Part shown: positions 7,054 through 15,208 of the stretch, piece by piece
Numbering within the stretch: the stretch's first letter is position 1
Layout of the letters: each line of letters opens with the position of its first letter
Assembly (NCBI GenBank): GCA_003233075.1
Contig: QIKQ01000048.1
Location: 1 to 21,834, forward strand
Direction: 5' to 3'
DNA: 21,834 nucleotides
From: Gammaproteobacteria bacterium
GTDB lineage: Bacteria > Pseudomonadota > Gammaproteobacteria > SZUA-21
Program-made: the position numbers and the translations under genes
Notes under the pieces: generated by a model
Told to the model about the DNA's origin: nothing
The model's input: the letters and a program-made list of their open reading frames with translations, nothing else
Database searches by the model: none

Positions 7054-9936
7054 TTAAGCAGATTTCGAAGCTTTCTGCGGAGAAATATCAATGATTTGAG
7101 GTGGCCCTAGATAAAAACCCTGACTATAGTGGATACCAATTTCTTGAAGAGTATTCAGTACTTGCTCACGATCTACGTATTCTGCAATTGTAGTTTTTCC
7201 CATCACGGTCGCAATTTGCTGCATTGATTTTACCATCGCGTAACTTAGCTTATTAGTATCGATATTATTTACAAAACAGCCGTCGATTTTTATAATGTCG
7301 ACTGGAAGGTCTTTTAAATAAGCATAAGATGAATATCCTGCGCCAAAATCGTCTAAAGCAGTCAGGCATCCTAGAGCCTGAACTGATCTAATAAAATCTA
7401 TTGCCGCTGACATTTTCTCAATGGCAACTGTTTCTGTAATTTCAAATATTAACTCGTCTTTTTTTAAGCCAGCTTGTTTTACCATTTTAGTAATATTTTT
7501 TAAAAACGTTGCATTACCAATAGATTGACCAGAGACATTAACGGAGAAACGAGAATTAGTTCCTTCGCTTCTACGTGCAAAAATTAACTTAATTGTATTA
7601 CAAACAACCCATTCATCAATACCGGCTATTAATCCAAATCGTTCTGCGGCTGTAATAAAACCATTAGGCATTATAAGATTATTATTTTGATCCATCATTC
7701 TTACTAAAACCTCATTAAATATAATTTCTCGATCTGAGGTACGCACAACTGGTTGTAATGCGATTACAAAACTACTTTCGTCTATGGCACGTTGTATTTG
7801 TCTTGCCCAGCCTTTGTTTCTATAAATTTCATCTTTATTTTGCTTATCTTCATTCTGAAAAATATGGACTCGATTTCGGCCATCTTTTTTAGCCAAATTA
7901 CACGCTATATCGGCATTAGACATTAAATCATCGACAGACTGAATGCCGCGTTCATTGCTTGCTATTCCAATTGAACATGCAATATCAACTGACTTGCCTT
8001 TATAAAGTAAATTATACTTACTAATTTCATCTCGAATTGTTTCAGCGATATTTTGCGCTTTATCAATTGTAATGGCATAAAGCACGACAGCGAATTCATC
8101 TCCACCAATCCTTGCTAAAAGATCGTTTCTGCGGACACATTTTTGCAGTATACAAGCAATATCTCTTAAGGTTTTATCGCCCGCAACATGACCTAAAGTA
8201 TCATTTATAAATTTAAAGTTATCTAAATCAATATAAAATAATATGCATGCTTCGTTTTTAGTTAATGTCACTTTTAAATTATTTGAAAAATAACGTCTGT
8301 TATTTAAATTCGTTAAATCATCATGATCTGCCATTGTTTGTAGTTCATGCATTAATTTCTTATGCTCACTCATATCTGCTATTACAGAAACATAGAGCCA
8401 TTCGCCATTAATTTTTAAGGTATTGACATTAATGGACGCAGTGAAAATATCGCCCGATTTCTTCTTAAGTAGAACTTCGCGATTTTCCTGTAAATCATTA
8501 CCTTTTGCAATCCAAACAGAAAAGGCTTCTAGCTTCGAATTAAATAGCTGCTCATCCATTAAGACACTCACATGCTGTCCAATAATATCTTGGGATTTAT
8601 ATAAAAAATCTTGCTCCGCAGCGTTATTAAAAGTTTCGACTAAGCCGTTTTGATCAAGAATAATAATACCCTCTCCGGCTTGCATTAATATCGCTTCAAG
8701 TCTTTCTTGCCTGGATAATACATTATCGCGCATACGTCGAAAGGAAGTCTCTAAAATCGCAATTTCAATAGATTGAAATGGCAGACTGGGAATACGATAA
8801 TGCTTACCTTTTGATTCTGCATCAAGCGCAGCACTAATATTGCTTAAGGGTCGTCGAATGGTATATTCAAATAGAAAATACGCTAAAGTCATGACGCCCA
8901 CTGCAAGAATAAAATACCACCACACATAAGACGCAATCGCGCTGGTCGATTTTTGCAGACTATCCGTCCCAGTTTCACGATAATTATGAATGGCACGATC
9001 GAGTCCCTTTAAGCTTATTAATGTTTTACTAAAGTTTTGCTGTATGTTTGAACTAATTAAATAAATATCGGTACGCCATTGAGACGAAATAAATATTTGC
9101 TTGGCTCTGGAAAAAATACTTTGATATTTAGTATTAACAGTCAGCATTGTTCTCAATGCTTCTGACTGTTCTATGCCGAGCTGGTTCTTAATGTCATATT
9201 TTTTAAGTAAGTTTAAAGTAAGCTCGATTTGTTGTGCGTAAATTTTTTGATTCTTAATGTTAGCGCGCATGCTGGCTTTGGGTGAACCAAAGGTACCACT
9301 TCGATTGGCGATGAATACGCGTATCGTGCTTACTTGCTGAGTCCAAGTGTGTCGCAAATCTAAAAATAACCTTTGAATCTTTCTATTGGTCTTCGTCAGA
9401 GATTTAAAATCTTTTAATGTTTCATCCGTATCCTCAATTGCAATAGACAAAGCGCCAACGAAGACAAGATTTGTAGGTTGCAATTCCGTCAACATAATTT
9501 TCATGCCCGGATAACGTTTTTCAGCTTTTGCTTGGTAAGCCATTAGCGTGCGTATAGCCGGAATTAATTGATTACACGCTTGTCGAAAATTAATATAGGA
9601 TTTTTGCACACTGGATTGATCACGAACAAATTCATGCTGGCTTAATGTTCCCAAGACGGTAGTGAGACGCTCCAATTGGGTTCGAGCATCCTTATGATAT
9701 TTCGACTCTAAAAGTAAAGAATAAGAGTACAAGCTGGTTTGCAAATATCGCAAACTATCTCGAGAATGATGAATAAATTTTTCTATGGACTTATATTTTT
9801 CTATGAAGTTTTGTCGTTTTTTAGAATTAGTGGAAACTGTTGAGCTAGTATATATTGCAATGCCCAACAATAATAAGAACAAGATTCCCATTATTACTAA
9901 AAATCGGCTTTTGAAACTAGACCAGGTAGCTTGCAT
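7054..9936 (-). CDS. Membrane-bound PAS-GGDEF-EAL cyclic-di-GMP enzyme
   Basis: The 960-residue protein is predicted to make and/or break c-di-GMP at the inner membrane. In order: transmembrane helix 12-30; a mostly helical periplasmic region 31-336 that I cannot assign to a named sensor family; transmembrane helix 337-358; a HAMP-like linker 359-412; a PAS domain about 413-530; a GGDEF domain about 535-695 with intact GGDEF at 611-615 and an inhibitory-site RxxD (RRND, 602-605) five residues before it; and an EAL domain about 705-950. The EAL motif is EVL (742-744). The other metal and catalytic residues appear present: Asn800, Glu832, Asp862-Asp863 in DDFGAGYSS, Lys883, Glu919 and Gln939 in QGFYLG. 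Both activities are therefore possible; which dominates cannot be read from sequence. It lies upstream of icd on the same strand (about 130 nt to the icd start), a position not usual for such a gene. It is preceded by only a weak AGAGA. Confidence 0.93.
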   Translation of the reverse strand: MQATWSSFKSRFLVIMGILFLLLLGIAIYTSSTVSTNSKKRQNFIEKYKSIEKFIHHSRDSLRYLQTSLYSYSLLLESKYHKDARTQLERLTTVLGTLSQHEFVRDQSSVQKSYINFRQACNQLIPAIRTLMAYQAKAEKRYPGMKIMLTELQPTNLVFVGALSIAIEDTDETLKDFKSLTKTNRKIQRLFLDLRHTWTQQVSTIRVFIANRSGTFGSPKASMRANIKNQKIYAQQIELTLNLLKKYDIKNQLGIEQSEALRTMLTVNTKYQSIFSRAKQIFISSQWRTDIYLISSNIQQNFSKTLISLKGLDRAIHNYRETGTDSLQKSTSAIASYVWWYFILAVGVMTLAYFLFEYTIRRPLSNISAALDAESKGKHYRIPSLPFQSIEIAILETSFRRMRDNVLSRQERLEAILMQAGEGIIILDQNGLVETFNNAAEQDFLYKSQDIIGQHVSVLMDEQLFNSKLEAFSVWIAKGNDLQENREVLLKKKSGDIFTASINVNTLKINGEWLYVSVIADMSEHKKLMHELQTMADHDDLTNLNNRRYFSNNLKVTLTKNEACILFYIDLDNFKFINDTLGHVAGDKTLRDIACILQKCVRRNDLLARIGGDEFAVVLYAITIDKAQNIAETIRDEISKYNLLYKGKSVDIACSIGIASNERGIQSVDDLMSNADIACNLAKKDGRNRVHIFQNEDKQNKDEIYRNKGWARQIQRAIDESSFVIALQPVVRTSDREIIFNEVLVRMMDQNNNLIMPNGFITAAERFGLIAGIDEWVVCNTIKLIFARRSEGTNSRFSVNVSGQSIGNATFLKNITKMVKQAGLKKDELIFEITETVAIEKMSAAIDFIRSVQALGCLTALDDFGAGYSSYAYLKDLPVDIIKIDGCFVNNIDTNKLSYAMVKSMQQIATVMGKTTIAEYVDREQVLNTLQEIGIHYSQGFYLGPPQIIDISPQKASKSA

Positions 9937-9960
9937 GTTTCTCTAATTATTTTATGTTAA

Positions 9961-9974
9961 TATACTAAAGTATA
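9961..9974. promoter_or_regulatory. Palindrome TATACT-AA-AGTATA between divergent genes
   Basis: TATACT (9961-9966) and its complement AGTATA (9969-9974) form a perfect 6-2-6 palindrome. It lies 24 nt from the GGDEF-EAL start and about 70 nt from nudJ. Each half is a good -10 hexamer, one facing each gene, although no good -35 is seen for either. It is followed by hairpin AGGCA-N6-TGCCT (9974-9989) and by GACAA-A-TTGTC (10009-10019). It could be a shared divergent promoter/operator or simply AT-rich symmetry. Confidence 0.35.
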
Positions 9975-10044
9975 GGCATTTGTGTGCCTCCTAAATTTAG
10001 CAGATGAAGACAAATTGTCGACTTAAATTGTGATTTCCGAATCT

Positions 10045-10494
10045 ATGAACCCAAAAATTCACTTAACAGTAGCTGCGATAATTGAGAAAAATGGACAATA
10101 TCTCTTGGTTGAGGAGATTTCTGACGGCAAGAAGGTAATTAATCAACCGGCTGGCCACTGGGAGCCTGGCGAAAACCACATAGAGGCTGTTTGCCGAGAA
10201 ACACTCGAAGAAACAGCTTATTGTTTTAAACCCAATCATATCGTAGGCATCCATACCTGGGTTAAAGCAGATTCAAATGATACTTATTTACGAATCAGTT
10301 TTTCTGGAAGCCTTGGCGAACAGGATATCAATCGAAAACTCGATAAAGATATCATTCGAACTCTCTGGCTCACACGCAGGGAGATAGAGCAAGCGTCGTT
10401 ACAACTACGCAGCCCTCTCGTGCTGAGAAGCATTAAAGACTATGAATCTGGCATACAGTATGACGTCAATCTCATTAATTCGATCACAATGTAA
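10045..10494 (+). CDS. nudJ: Nudix hydrolase, NudJ-like phosphatase
   Basis: The 149-residue Nudix protein aligns with E. coli NudJ (153 aa) from the first residues (MNPKIHLTVAAII against MFKPHVTVACVV) to the RSPLVLRSIKDYESGIQY block. NudJ hydrolyses thiamin-precursor pyrophosphates and nucleoside tri-/diphosphates; the physiological substrate is unsettled. The Nudix box is GHWEPGENHIEAVCRETLEETAY near residues 37-59. REXXEE is intact and binds Mg, but Ala replaces the usual Gly after EET. I chose the ATG over a GTG five codons upstream (10030) because the family N-terminus begins here; neither has a convincing ribosome binding site. It lies 38 nt before mnmA, the conserved neighbour in this class. 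Confidence 0.88.
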   Translation: MNPKIHLTVAAIIEKNGQYLLVEEISDGKKVINQPAGHWEPGENHIEAVCRETLEETAYCFKPNHIVGIHTWVKADSNDTYLRISFSGSLGEQDINRKLDKDIIRTLWLTRREIEQASLQLRSPLVLRSIKDYESGIQYDVNLINSITM

Positions 10495-10532
10495 TTTATA
10501 GTTTATCTATATCTAATTAGCGAAACTAAAAC

Positions 10533-11615
10533 ATGCTAACAAATCCCAAAAAAATAATTATTGGTTTATCCGGCGGAGTTGATTCATCGGTAGCAGCCTT
10601 TTTACTTCTGGAGCAAGGTTATGAAGTTGAGGGGCTTTTCATGAAAAATTGGGAAGAAGATGATACCGAAGCGTATTGCTCAGCCGAGCAAGACCTAGAA
10701 GACGTAGATCTAGTCTGTCAGCGTTTAGGCATCAAGTATTCTACAATAAATTTTGCCAGTGAATACTGGGACCAAGTATTTGAATATTTCTTAGCGGAGT
10801 ACAAGGCTGGACGGACACCTAATCCTGATATACTTTGCAATCGAGAAATAAAATTTAAAGCTTTTTTAGATCACGCCCTATCCCAAGGTGCGGAACGAAT
10901 TGCGACTGGGCATTATGTTCGAACAGCAACACAAAATGGTTTTAGCCAACTGCTTAAGGGCCTGGATGACAATAAGGATCAATCTTATTTTCTAGCATTA
11001 TTAAATCAATATCAGCTCTCGCACAGTCTATTTCCGCTCGGTTCAATCACCAAACCAGAAGTACGTATAATAGCAACTCAATTAAAATTGCCCAATTTTG
11101 AAAAAAAGGACAGCACTGGAATTTGTTTTATCGGTGAGCGTCCCTTTAAAAAGTTTTTGCAACAATATATACCCGTCCAAGCTGGCGAGATGATAAATGA
11201 AAAGGGTAAAGTTATAGGAAAACACGAAGGTCTTATGTTTTACACTATCGGTCAGCGACAAGGCTTAGGCATCGGTGGCAGTAAAGATAATAACAATGAT
11301 CCCTGGTATGTGGCAGGTAAAAATTTGGATTCAAACCAACTCATCGTTGTTCAAGGCAGTAATCATCCCTTATTATTTAAGCAATCACTTAGTGCAAATG
11401 CAGTCCATTGGATATCCGAACAGCAACCTTGTGAGGACTTCAGTTGTTACGCTAAAACACGCTATCGACAAACTGATCAAAAATGCAAAATAAAAATAAC
11501 AGCAAATGATAAAATTGAAGTAGAATTTGACCAGGCCCAAAGAGCAATAACGCCAGGACAATATATCGTAATGTACGACCACGAAAAATGCCTAGGTGGC
11601 GGAGTTATTTGTTAA
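10533..11615 (+). CDS. mnmA: tRNA-specific 2-thiouridylase MnmA
   Basis: The 360-residue enzyme thiolates U34 at the wobble position of tRNA-Lys, tRNA-Glu and tRNA-Gln, using ATP and sulfur relayed from IscS via the Tus proteins. Key features are the PP-loop GLSGGVDSS (11-19), FMKNWEEDD (36-44), the catalytic cysteine in NPDILCNREIKF (Cys102), GHYVR (126-130), the KDQSYFL block (148-154), and the second cysteine in STGICFIGER (Cys198), which forms the persulfide. The C-terminal beta-barrel has YTIGQRQGLGIGG and ends ITPGQYIVMYDHEKCLGGGVI. The length is normal. Its stop overlaps the hflD start as TAATG, so the genes are translationally coupled. Confidence 0.96.
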   Translation: MLTNPKKIIIGLSGGVDSSVAAFLLLEQGYEVEGLFMKNWEEDDTEAYCSAEQDLEDVDLVCQRLGIKYSTINFASEYWDQVFEYFLAEYKAGRTPNPDILCNREIKFKAFLDHALSQGAERIATGHYVRTATQNGFSQLLKGLDDNKDQSYFLALLNQYQLSHSLFPLGSITKPEVRIIATQLKLPNFEKKDSTGICFIGERPFKKFLQQYIPVQAGEMINEKGKVIGKHEGLMFYTIGQRQGLGIGGSKDNNNDPWYVAGKNLDSNQLIVVQGSNHPLLFKQSLSANAVHWISEQQPCEDFSCYAKTRYRQTDQKCKIKITANDKIEVEFDQAQRAITPGQYIVMYDHEKCLGGGVIC

Positions 11616-12274
11616 TGAATTTAAAATCGGTAGAAAATAGAACAATTTCCTTAGCAGCATTGTTTCAATCCTGTCTTATGGTTCGCGATATCGCCAAAAA
11701 TGGCAAAGAAATTAATCAATCAGTAGAAACTTGTATTCATAGCCTGTTTCAAATTGACTCGGGATCAGTGATCGATATTTATGGTGGCACCAAAGGACTA
11801 ACAAATGGCTTTAAAGTATTAGCGAAGCAGCTAAGTCAGTCTGACAAACAAGCTCGTGAGATCGAATTAATTCGTTATGTTTTTGCTTTAATATACCTTG
11901 AACGTCGTTTAATTAAACAAACCGAATTAATGAATACGCTCTCAACAGGCGTTAAAAATGCGAGGGGCCAAGCGGACTATTTTTCATCCGAAACTCACTC
12001 AAATGTAATCGCGAATCTAGCTGACTTATATCAAAAAACAGTCAGCACACTTAACCCCAAAATAATGGTGCATGGCGAACCCGAAATTTTGTCTAATCCT
12101 GATAATGCTAATATAATCAGAGCCTTACTACTATCTGGTATGCGCGCGGCTATCTTATGGCGACAGTGTGGTGGCAGTCGCTGGCAATTACTTTTCGGTC
12201 GACGGAAAATAGTCGACTCTTGCGCAACCTTATTGGAAAAATCAATTCGAGAAAACGAATTGGACCAGAGTTAG
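11615..12274 (+). CDS. hflD: High frequency lysogenization protein HflD homologue
   Basis: The 219-residue protein is close to E. coli HflD (213 aa), a peripheral inner-membrane protein identified by its effect on lambda CII; its housekeeping role is not established. Family marks are ALFQSCLMVRDIAKNG near 13-28, a VIDIYGGTKGLTNGFKVL block near 52-69, RYVFALIYLERRL near 87-99, and LLLSGMRAAILWRQCGGSRWQLLFGRRKIV near 171-200. I set the start at the ATG overlapping the mnmA stop (TAATG), because it gives the family length. An upstream in-frame ATG at 11588 lies inside mnmA. mnmA-hflD-purB is a conserved gammaproteobacterial cluster; here acnA separates hflD from purB. Confidence 0.93.
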   Translation: MNLKSVENRTISLAALFQSCLMVRDIAKNGKEINQSVETCIHSLFQIDSGSVIDIYGGTKGLTNGFKVLAKQLSQSDKQAREIELIRYVFALIYLERRLIKQTELMNTLSTGVKNARGQADYFSSETHSNVIANLADLYQKTVSTLNPKIMVHGEPEILSNPDNANIIRALLLSGMRAAILWRQCGGSRWQLLFGRRKIVDSCATLLEKSIRENELDQS

Positions 12275-12512
12275 TTAAAGTTGCTCGATATCATTCTCTC
12301 TTTCCTTCTAATTTAAACTCTCTATCGAGATATTAATGAATTCCGCTGTTCATCATCAGTTTTTTACGAGAAAATAGCGACTTTCCAGTAGATTATGCCA
12401 ATATAAAGCTCAAGCTTAGTCCTTTGCGCGTTGATCAAATAATTAGCAGTTTGAAGCTAGGTTTCTATCACCCGAGCACACATCCAGTTACGAATTTATT
12501 GAAGGAAATTAC
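12275..12512. other. hflD-acnA intergenic region
   Basis: This 238-nt gap has no gene. CTCGATA (12284-12290) and TATCGAG (12323-12329) form a 7-bp dyad with a long loop and no T-run, so it is not a convincing terminator. TATAAA near 12402-12407 with GACTTT 17 nt upstream is a weak promoter candidate for acnA. The palindrome TTGATCAA (12431-12438) is only half-like an FNR site. AAGGAA (12502-12507) is a good Shine-Dalgarno for acnA. Confidence 0.4.
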
Positions 12513-15170
12513 ATGAATAGTTTTAATTCTCGAGACATCTTAAAAGTCAATAACACCGAATATGAAATCTATCGTCTCGATAAAGTAGTCAAACTCGAAT
12601 CACTGCCCTTCTCTTTAAAGATATTACTGGAAAACTTATTACGCTTCGAGGATGGCAAAACCGTTACTAAAGAAGATATTGAAACCCTAGCCAATTGGAA
12701 GCCAGGTCAAAACATAAACCGCGAGATTGCATTCCGACCAGCACGCGTTCTCATGCAAGATTTTACCGGCGTGCCTGCTGTGGTTGATTTAGCCGCTATG
12801 CGCGATGCAATGAAAAAATTAAACGGCGACCCAGATAAAATAAACCCATTACAACCCGCTGAACTAGTCATAGATCATTCAGTACAAGTTGATAAGTTTG
12901 GCTCTAGCGATGCATTTAAATTTAATGCTGACCTCGAGTACCAACGCAATCAAGAACGTTATTCATTTCTTAAATGGGGTCAATCCGCCTTTTCTAATTT
13001 TAAAGTGGTGCCGCCCGATACAGGCATAGTCCACCAGATTAATTTAGAATTTCTAGCCAGAGTCGTCTTTGCCAAAGAAAATAATAATGTCATGCAAGCT
13101 TATCCGGACACCCTAGTAGGCACGGATTCTCACACCACTATGATTAATGGCTTAGGGGTATTAGGCTGGGGTGTTGGCGGCATTGAAGCCGAAGCTGCCA
13201 TGCTTGGCCAGCCTGTTTCGATGCTAATTCCTAAAGTCGTTGGCTTTAAGCTTAGTGGTAAACTATCTGAGGGCACAACCGCAACGGATCTGGTTCTGAC
13301 CATCGTTGAGCAGCTGCGCGAACATGGCGTAGTGGGTAAATTCGTTGAGTTTTATGGCGATGGCCTCGATAACTTGCCACTCGCGGATCAAGCCACCATC
13401 GCCAATATGGCACCAGAATACGGTGCAACCTGTGGCTTATTTCCAATTGACGATGACACTATATCCTATTTAAAACTCACTGGACGGGATCCAACTCAAA
13501 TAGACTTAGTTGAAGCCTACGCTAAGGCTCAAGGTTTTTATCGTTACACAGGTATGCCTGAAGCACAATACGATGAAAAAGTAGAATTAGATGTTTCTAC
13601 CATCGAACCAAGTATTGCCGGACCAAAACGACCTCAAGACAGAGTGATTTTACGTAATGCTAAAAAAGATTTTCTAAAAGCCTATTCCGAAATGACTCAA
13701 CGTGATGCCAATGCGATGGCCAGCTTTAAAGTTAAAATTAATAAAGAAGAAGCTGAAATTAAGGACGGATCGATAGTCATTGCCGCGATCACTTCCTGCA
13801 CCAATACTTCAAATCCATCGGTTATGTTGGGCGCAGCCTTAGTGGCTCAAAAAGCGGTTGCCCTAGGCTTACAAGTTCAACCTTGGGTTAAAACCTCACT
13901 TGCACCAGGCTCTAGAGTCGTCACAGAATATCTAGAACGATCAGGACTGATGACTGATTTATCGCAATTAGGTTTCCATAACGTCGGTTATGGTTGCACT
14001 ACCTGTATCGGCAATTCTGGCCCGCTACCTCAACCTGTTAGCCAAGCGATTAGTTCTGCTGATCTTACAGTTTGTGCAGTTCTATCCGGTAATCGAAATT
14101 TTGAAGGTCGAGTACATGCGGAAGTCAAAATGAACTACCTCGCCTCACCTCCTCTAGTCGTGGTTTATGCCTTAGCAGGACGCATGGACATCGATCTGTT
14201 TAATGAATCTATCGGCGATGATAGAGACGGTAAACCAGTGTTTATGAAAGATATCTGGCCAACTCGACGAGAAATCGAAGATTTAGTTAGTGAAAATGTG
14301 ACACAAACTGAATTTAATAATTCCTATCAAAATATATACGAGGGTGAATCTCGTTGGATCGCTTTGGAATCCGAACCGAGCCAATTGTTTGCTTGGAAGG
14401 CAGATTCTACCTATATCCAAAATCCACCTTACTTTGAAAACATGAGTAAAGAACCTGGCGACATACAGGATATTGAGAACGCGAAAGTGCTTGCTATGCT
14501 AGGCGATTCAGTCACAACTGACCATATCTCACCAGCGGGCGCGATTAAAGCCGACGGCCCAGCCGGAAAATATTTACAAGAACAAGGGGTGAAGCAACAA
14601 GACTTTAATTCATACGGTTCTCGCCGAGGTAATCACGAAATCATGATGCGCGGCACGTTCGCTAATATTCGACTGCGTAATTTACTGGTTCCCGGTGTTG
14701 AAGGTGGAGAAACTATCTATCATCCGAGTGGCGAACAAATGCCAATATTTGACGCGGCGATGAAATATCAAGCTGAACAATCAGCGTTAATTATCCTTGC
14801 GGGCAAAGAATATGGCTCTGGTTCATCACGTGATTGGGCAGCGAAAGGTCCACTCTTGCTTGGCGTTCGAGCAGTTATCGCGGAAAGCTATGAGCGGATA
14901 CATCGTACTAACTTAGTTTGCATGGGTATATTGCCATTACAATATAAGTCAGGTGACAGCGCGCAAAGTTTGGGTTTGAGCGGTAAAGAATCATTCTCTA
15001 TTACTGGCTTAAAGGAAACTGGCCAGGATGAAATTAGCGTGACAGTGACCGATCTTAACGGTAACACTCAATCGATTAGCGTACTCGTTCGCATCGATAC
15101 GCCACAAGAATATGAATACTATAAGCACGGCGGTATTCTGCACTATGTACTTAGAAATTTAGCGGCTTAG
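12513..15170 (+). CDS. acnA: Aconitate hydratase A
   Basis: The 885-residue enzyme of the AcnA/IRP1 type interconverts citrate and isocitrate through cis-aconitate using a [4Fe-4S] cluster. The cluster cysteines are visible: Cys429 in AITSCTNTSNPSVM, and Cys495 and Cys498 in GCTTCIGNSGPL. Other blocks are DFTGVPAVVDLAAMRDAM (83-100), DHSVQVD (121-127), GTDSHTTMINGLGVLGWGVGGIEAEA (203-228), SLAPGSRVVTEYLE, the swivel domain with GDSVTTDHISPAGAI, NSYGSRRGNHEIMMRGTF, and the substrate-binding GKEYGSGSSRDWAAKGP. The length matches E. coli AcnA (891). It has a strong Shine-Dalgarno, AAGGAA, 5 nt before the ATG. It lies between hflD and purB, which are usually adjacent; icd, the next TCA enzyme, is 5.6 kb away on the other strand. 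It could also have a moonlighting mRNA-binding role as an apo-protein, known for the family but not shown here. Confidence 0.97.
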   Translation: MNSFNSRDILKVNNTEYEIYRLDKVVKLESLPFSLKILLENLLRFEDGKTVTKEDIETLANWKPGQNINREIAFRPARVLMQDFTGVPAVVDLAAMRDAMKKLNGDPDKINPLQPAELVIDHSVQVDKFGSSDAFKFNADLEYQRNQERYSFLKWGQSAFSNFKVVPPDTGIVHQINLEFLARVVFAKENNNVMQAYPDTLVGTDSHTTMINGLGVLGWGVGGIEAEAAMLGQPVSMLIPKVVGFKLSGKLSEGTTATDLVLTIVEQLREHGVVGKFVEFYGDGLDNLPLADQATIANMAPEYGATCGLFPIDDDTISYLKLTGRDPTQIDLVEAYAKAQGFYRYTGMPEAQYDEKVELDVSTIEPSIAGPKRPQDRVILRNAKKDFLKAYSEMTQRDANAMASFKVKINKEEAEIKDGSIVIAAITSCTNTSNPSVMLGAALVAQKAVALGLQVQPWVKTSLAPGSRVVTEYLERSGLMTDLSQLGFHNVGYGCTTCIGNSGPLPQPVSQAISSADLTVCAVLSGNRNFEGRVHAEVKMNYLASPPLVVVYALAGRMDIDLFNESIGDDRDGKPVFMKDIWPTRREIEDLVSENVTQTEFNNSYQNIYEGESRWIALESEPSQLFAWKADSTYIQNPPYFENMSKEPGDIQDIENAKVLAMLGDSVTTDHISPAGAIKADGPAGKYLQEQGVKQQDFNSYGSRRGNHEIMMRGTFANIRLRNLLVPGVEGGETIYHPSGEQMPIFDAAMKYQAEQSALIILAGKEYGSGSSRDWAAKGPLLLGVRAVIAESYERIHRTNLVCMGILPLQYKSGDSAQSLGLSGKESFSITGLKETGQDEISVTVTDLNGNTQSISVLVRIDTPQEYEYYKHGGILHYVLRNLAA

Positions 15171-15208
15171 CAGGCAGCCACACTAATTTAAAGCGATAAA
15201 AAAATATT

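Noticed and set aside
12431..12438. TTGATCAA as an FNR-type site for acnA
   Set aside because: The second half-site at the required spacing is absent; an 8-bp palindrome is expected by chance in AT-rich DNA.
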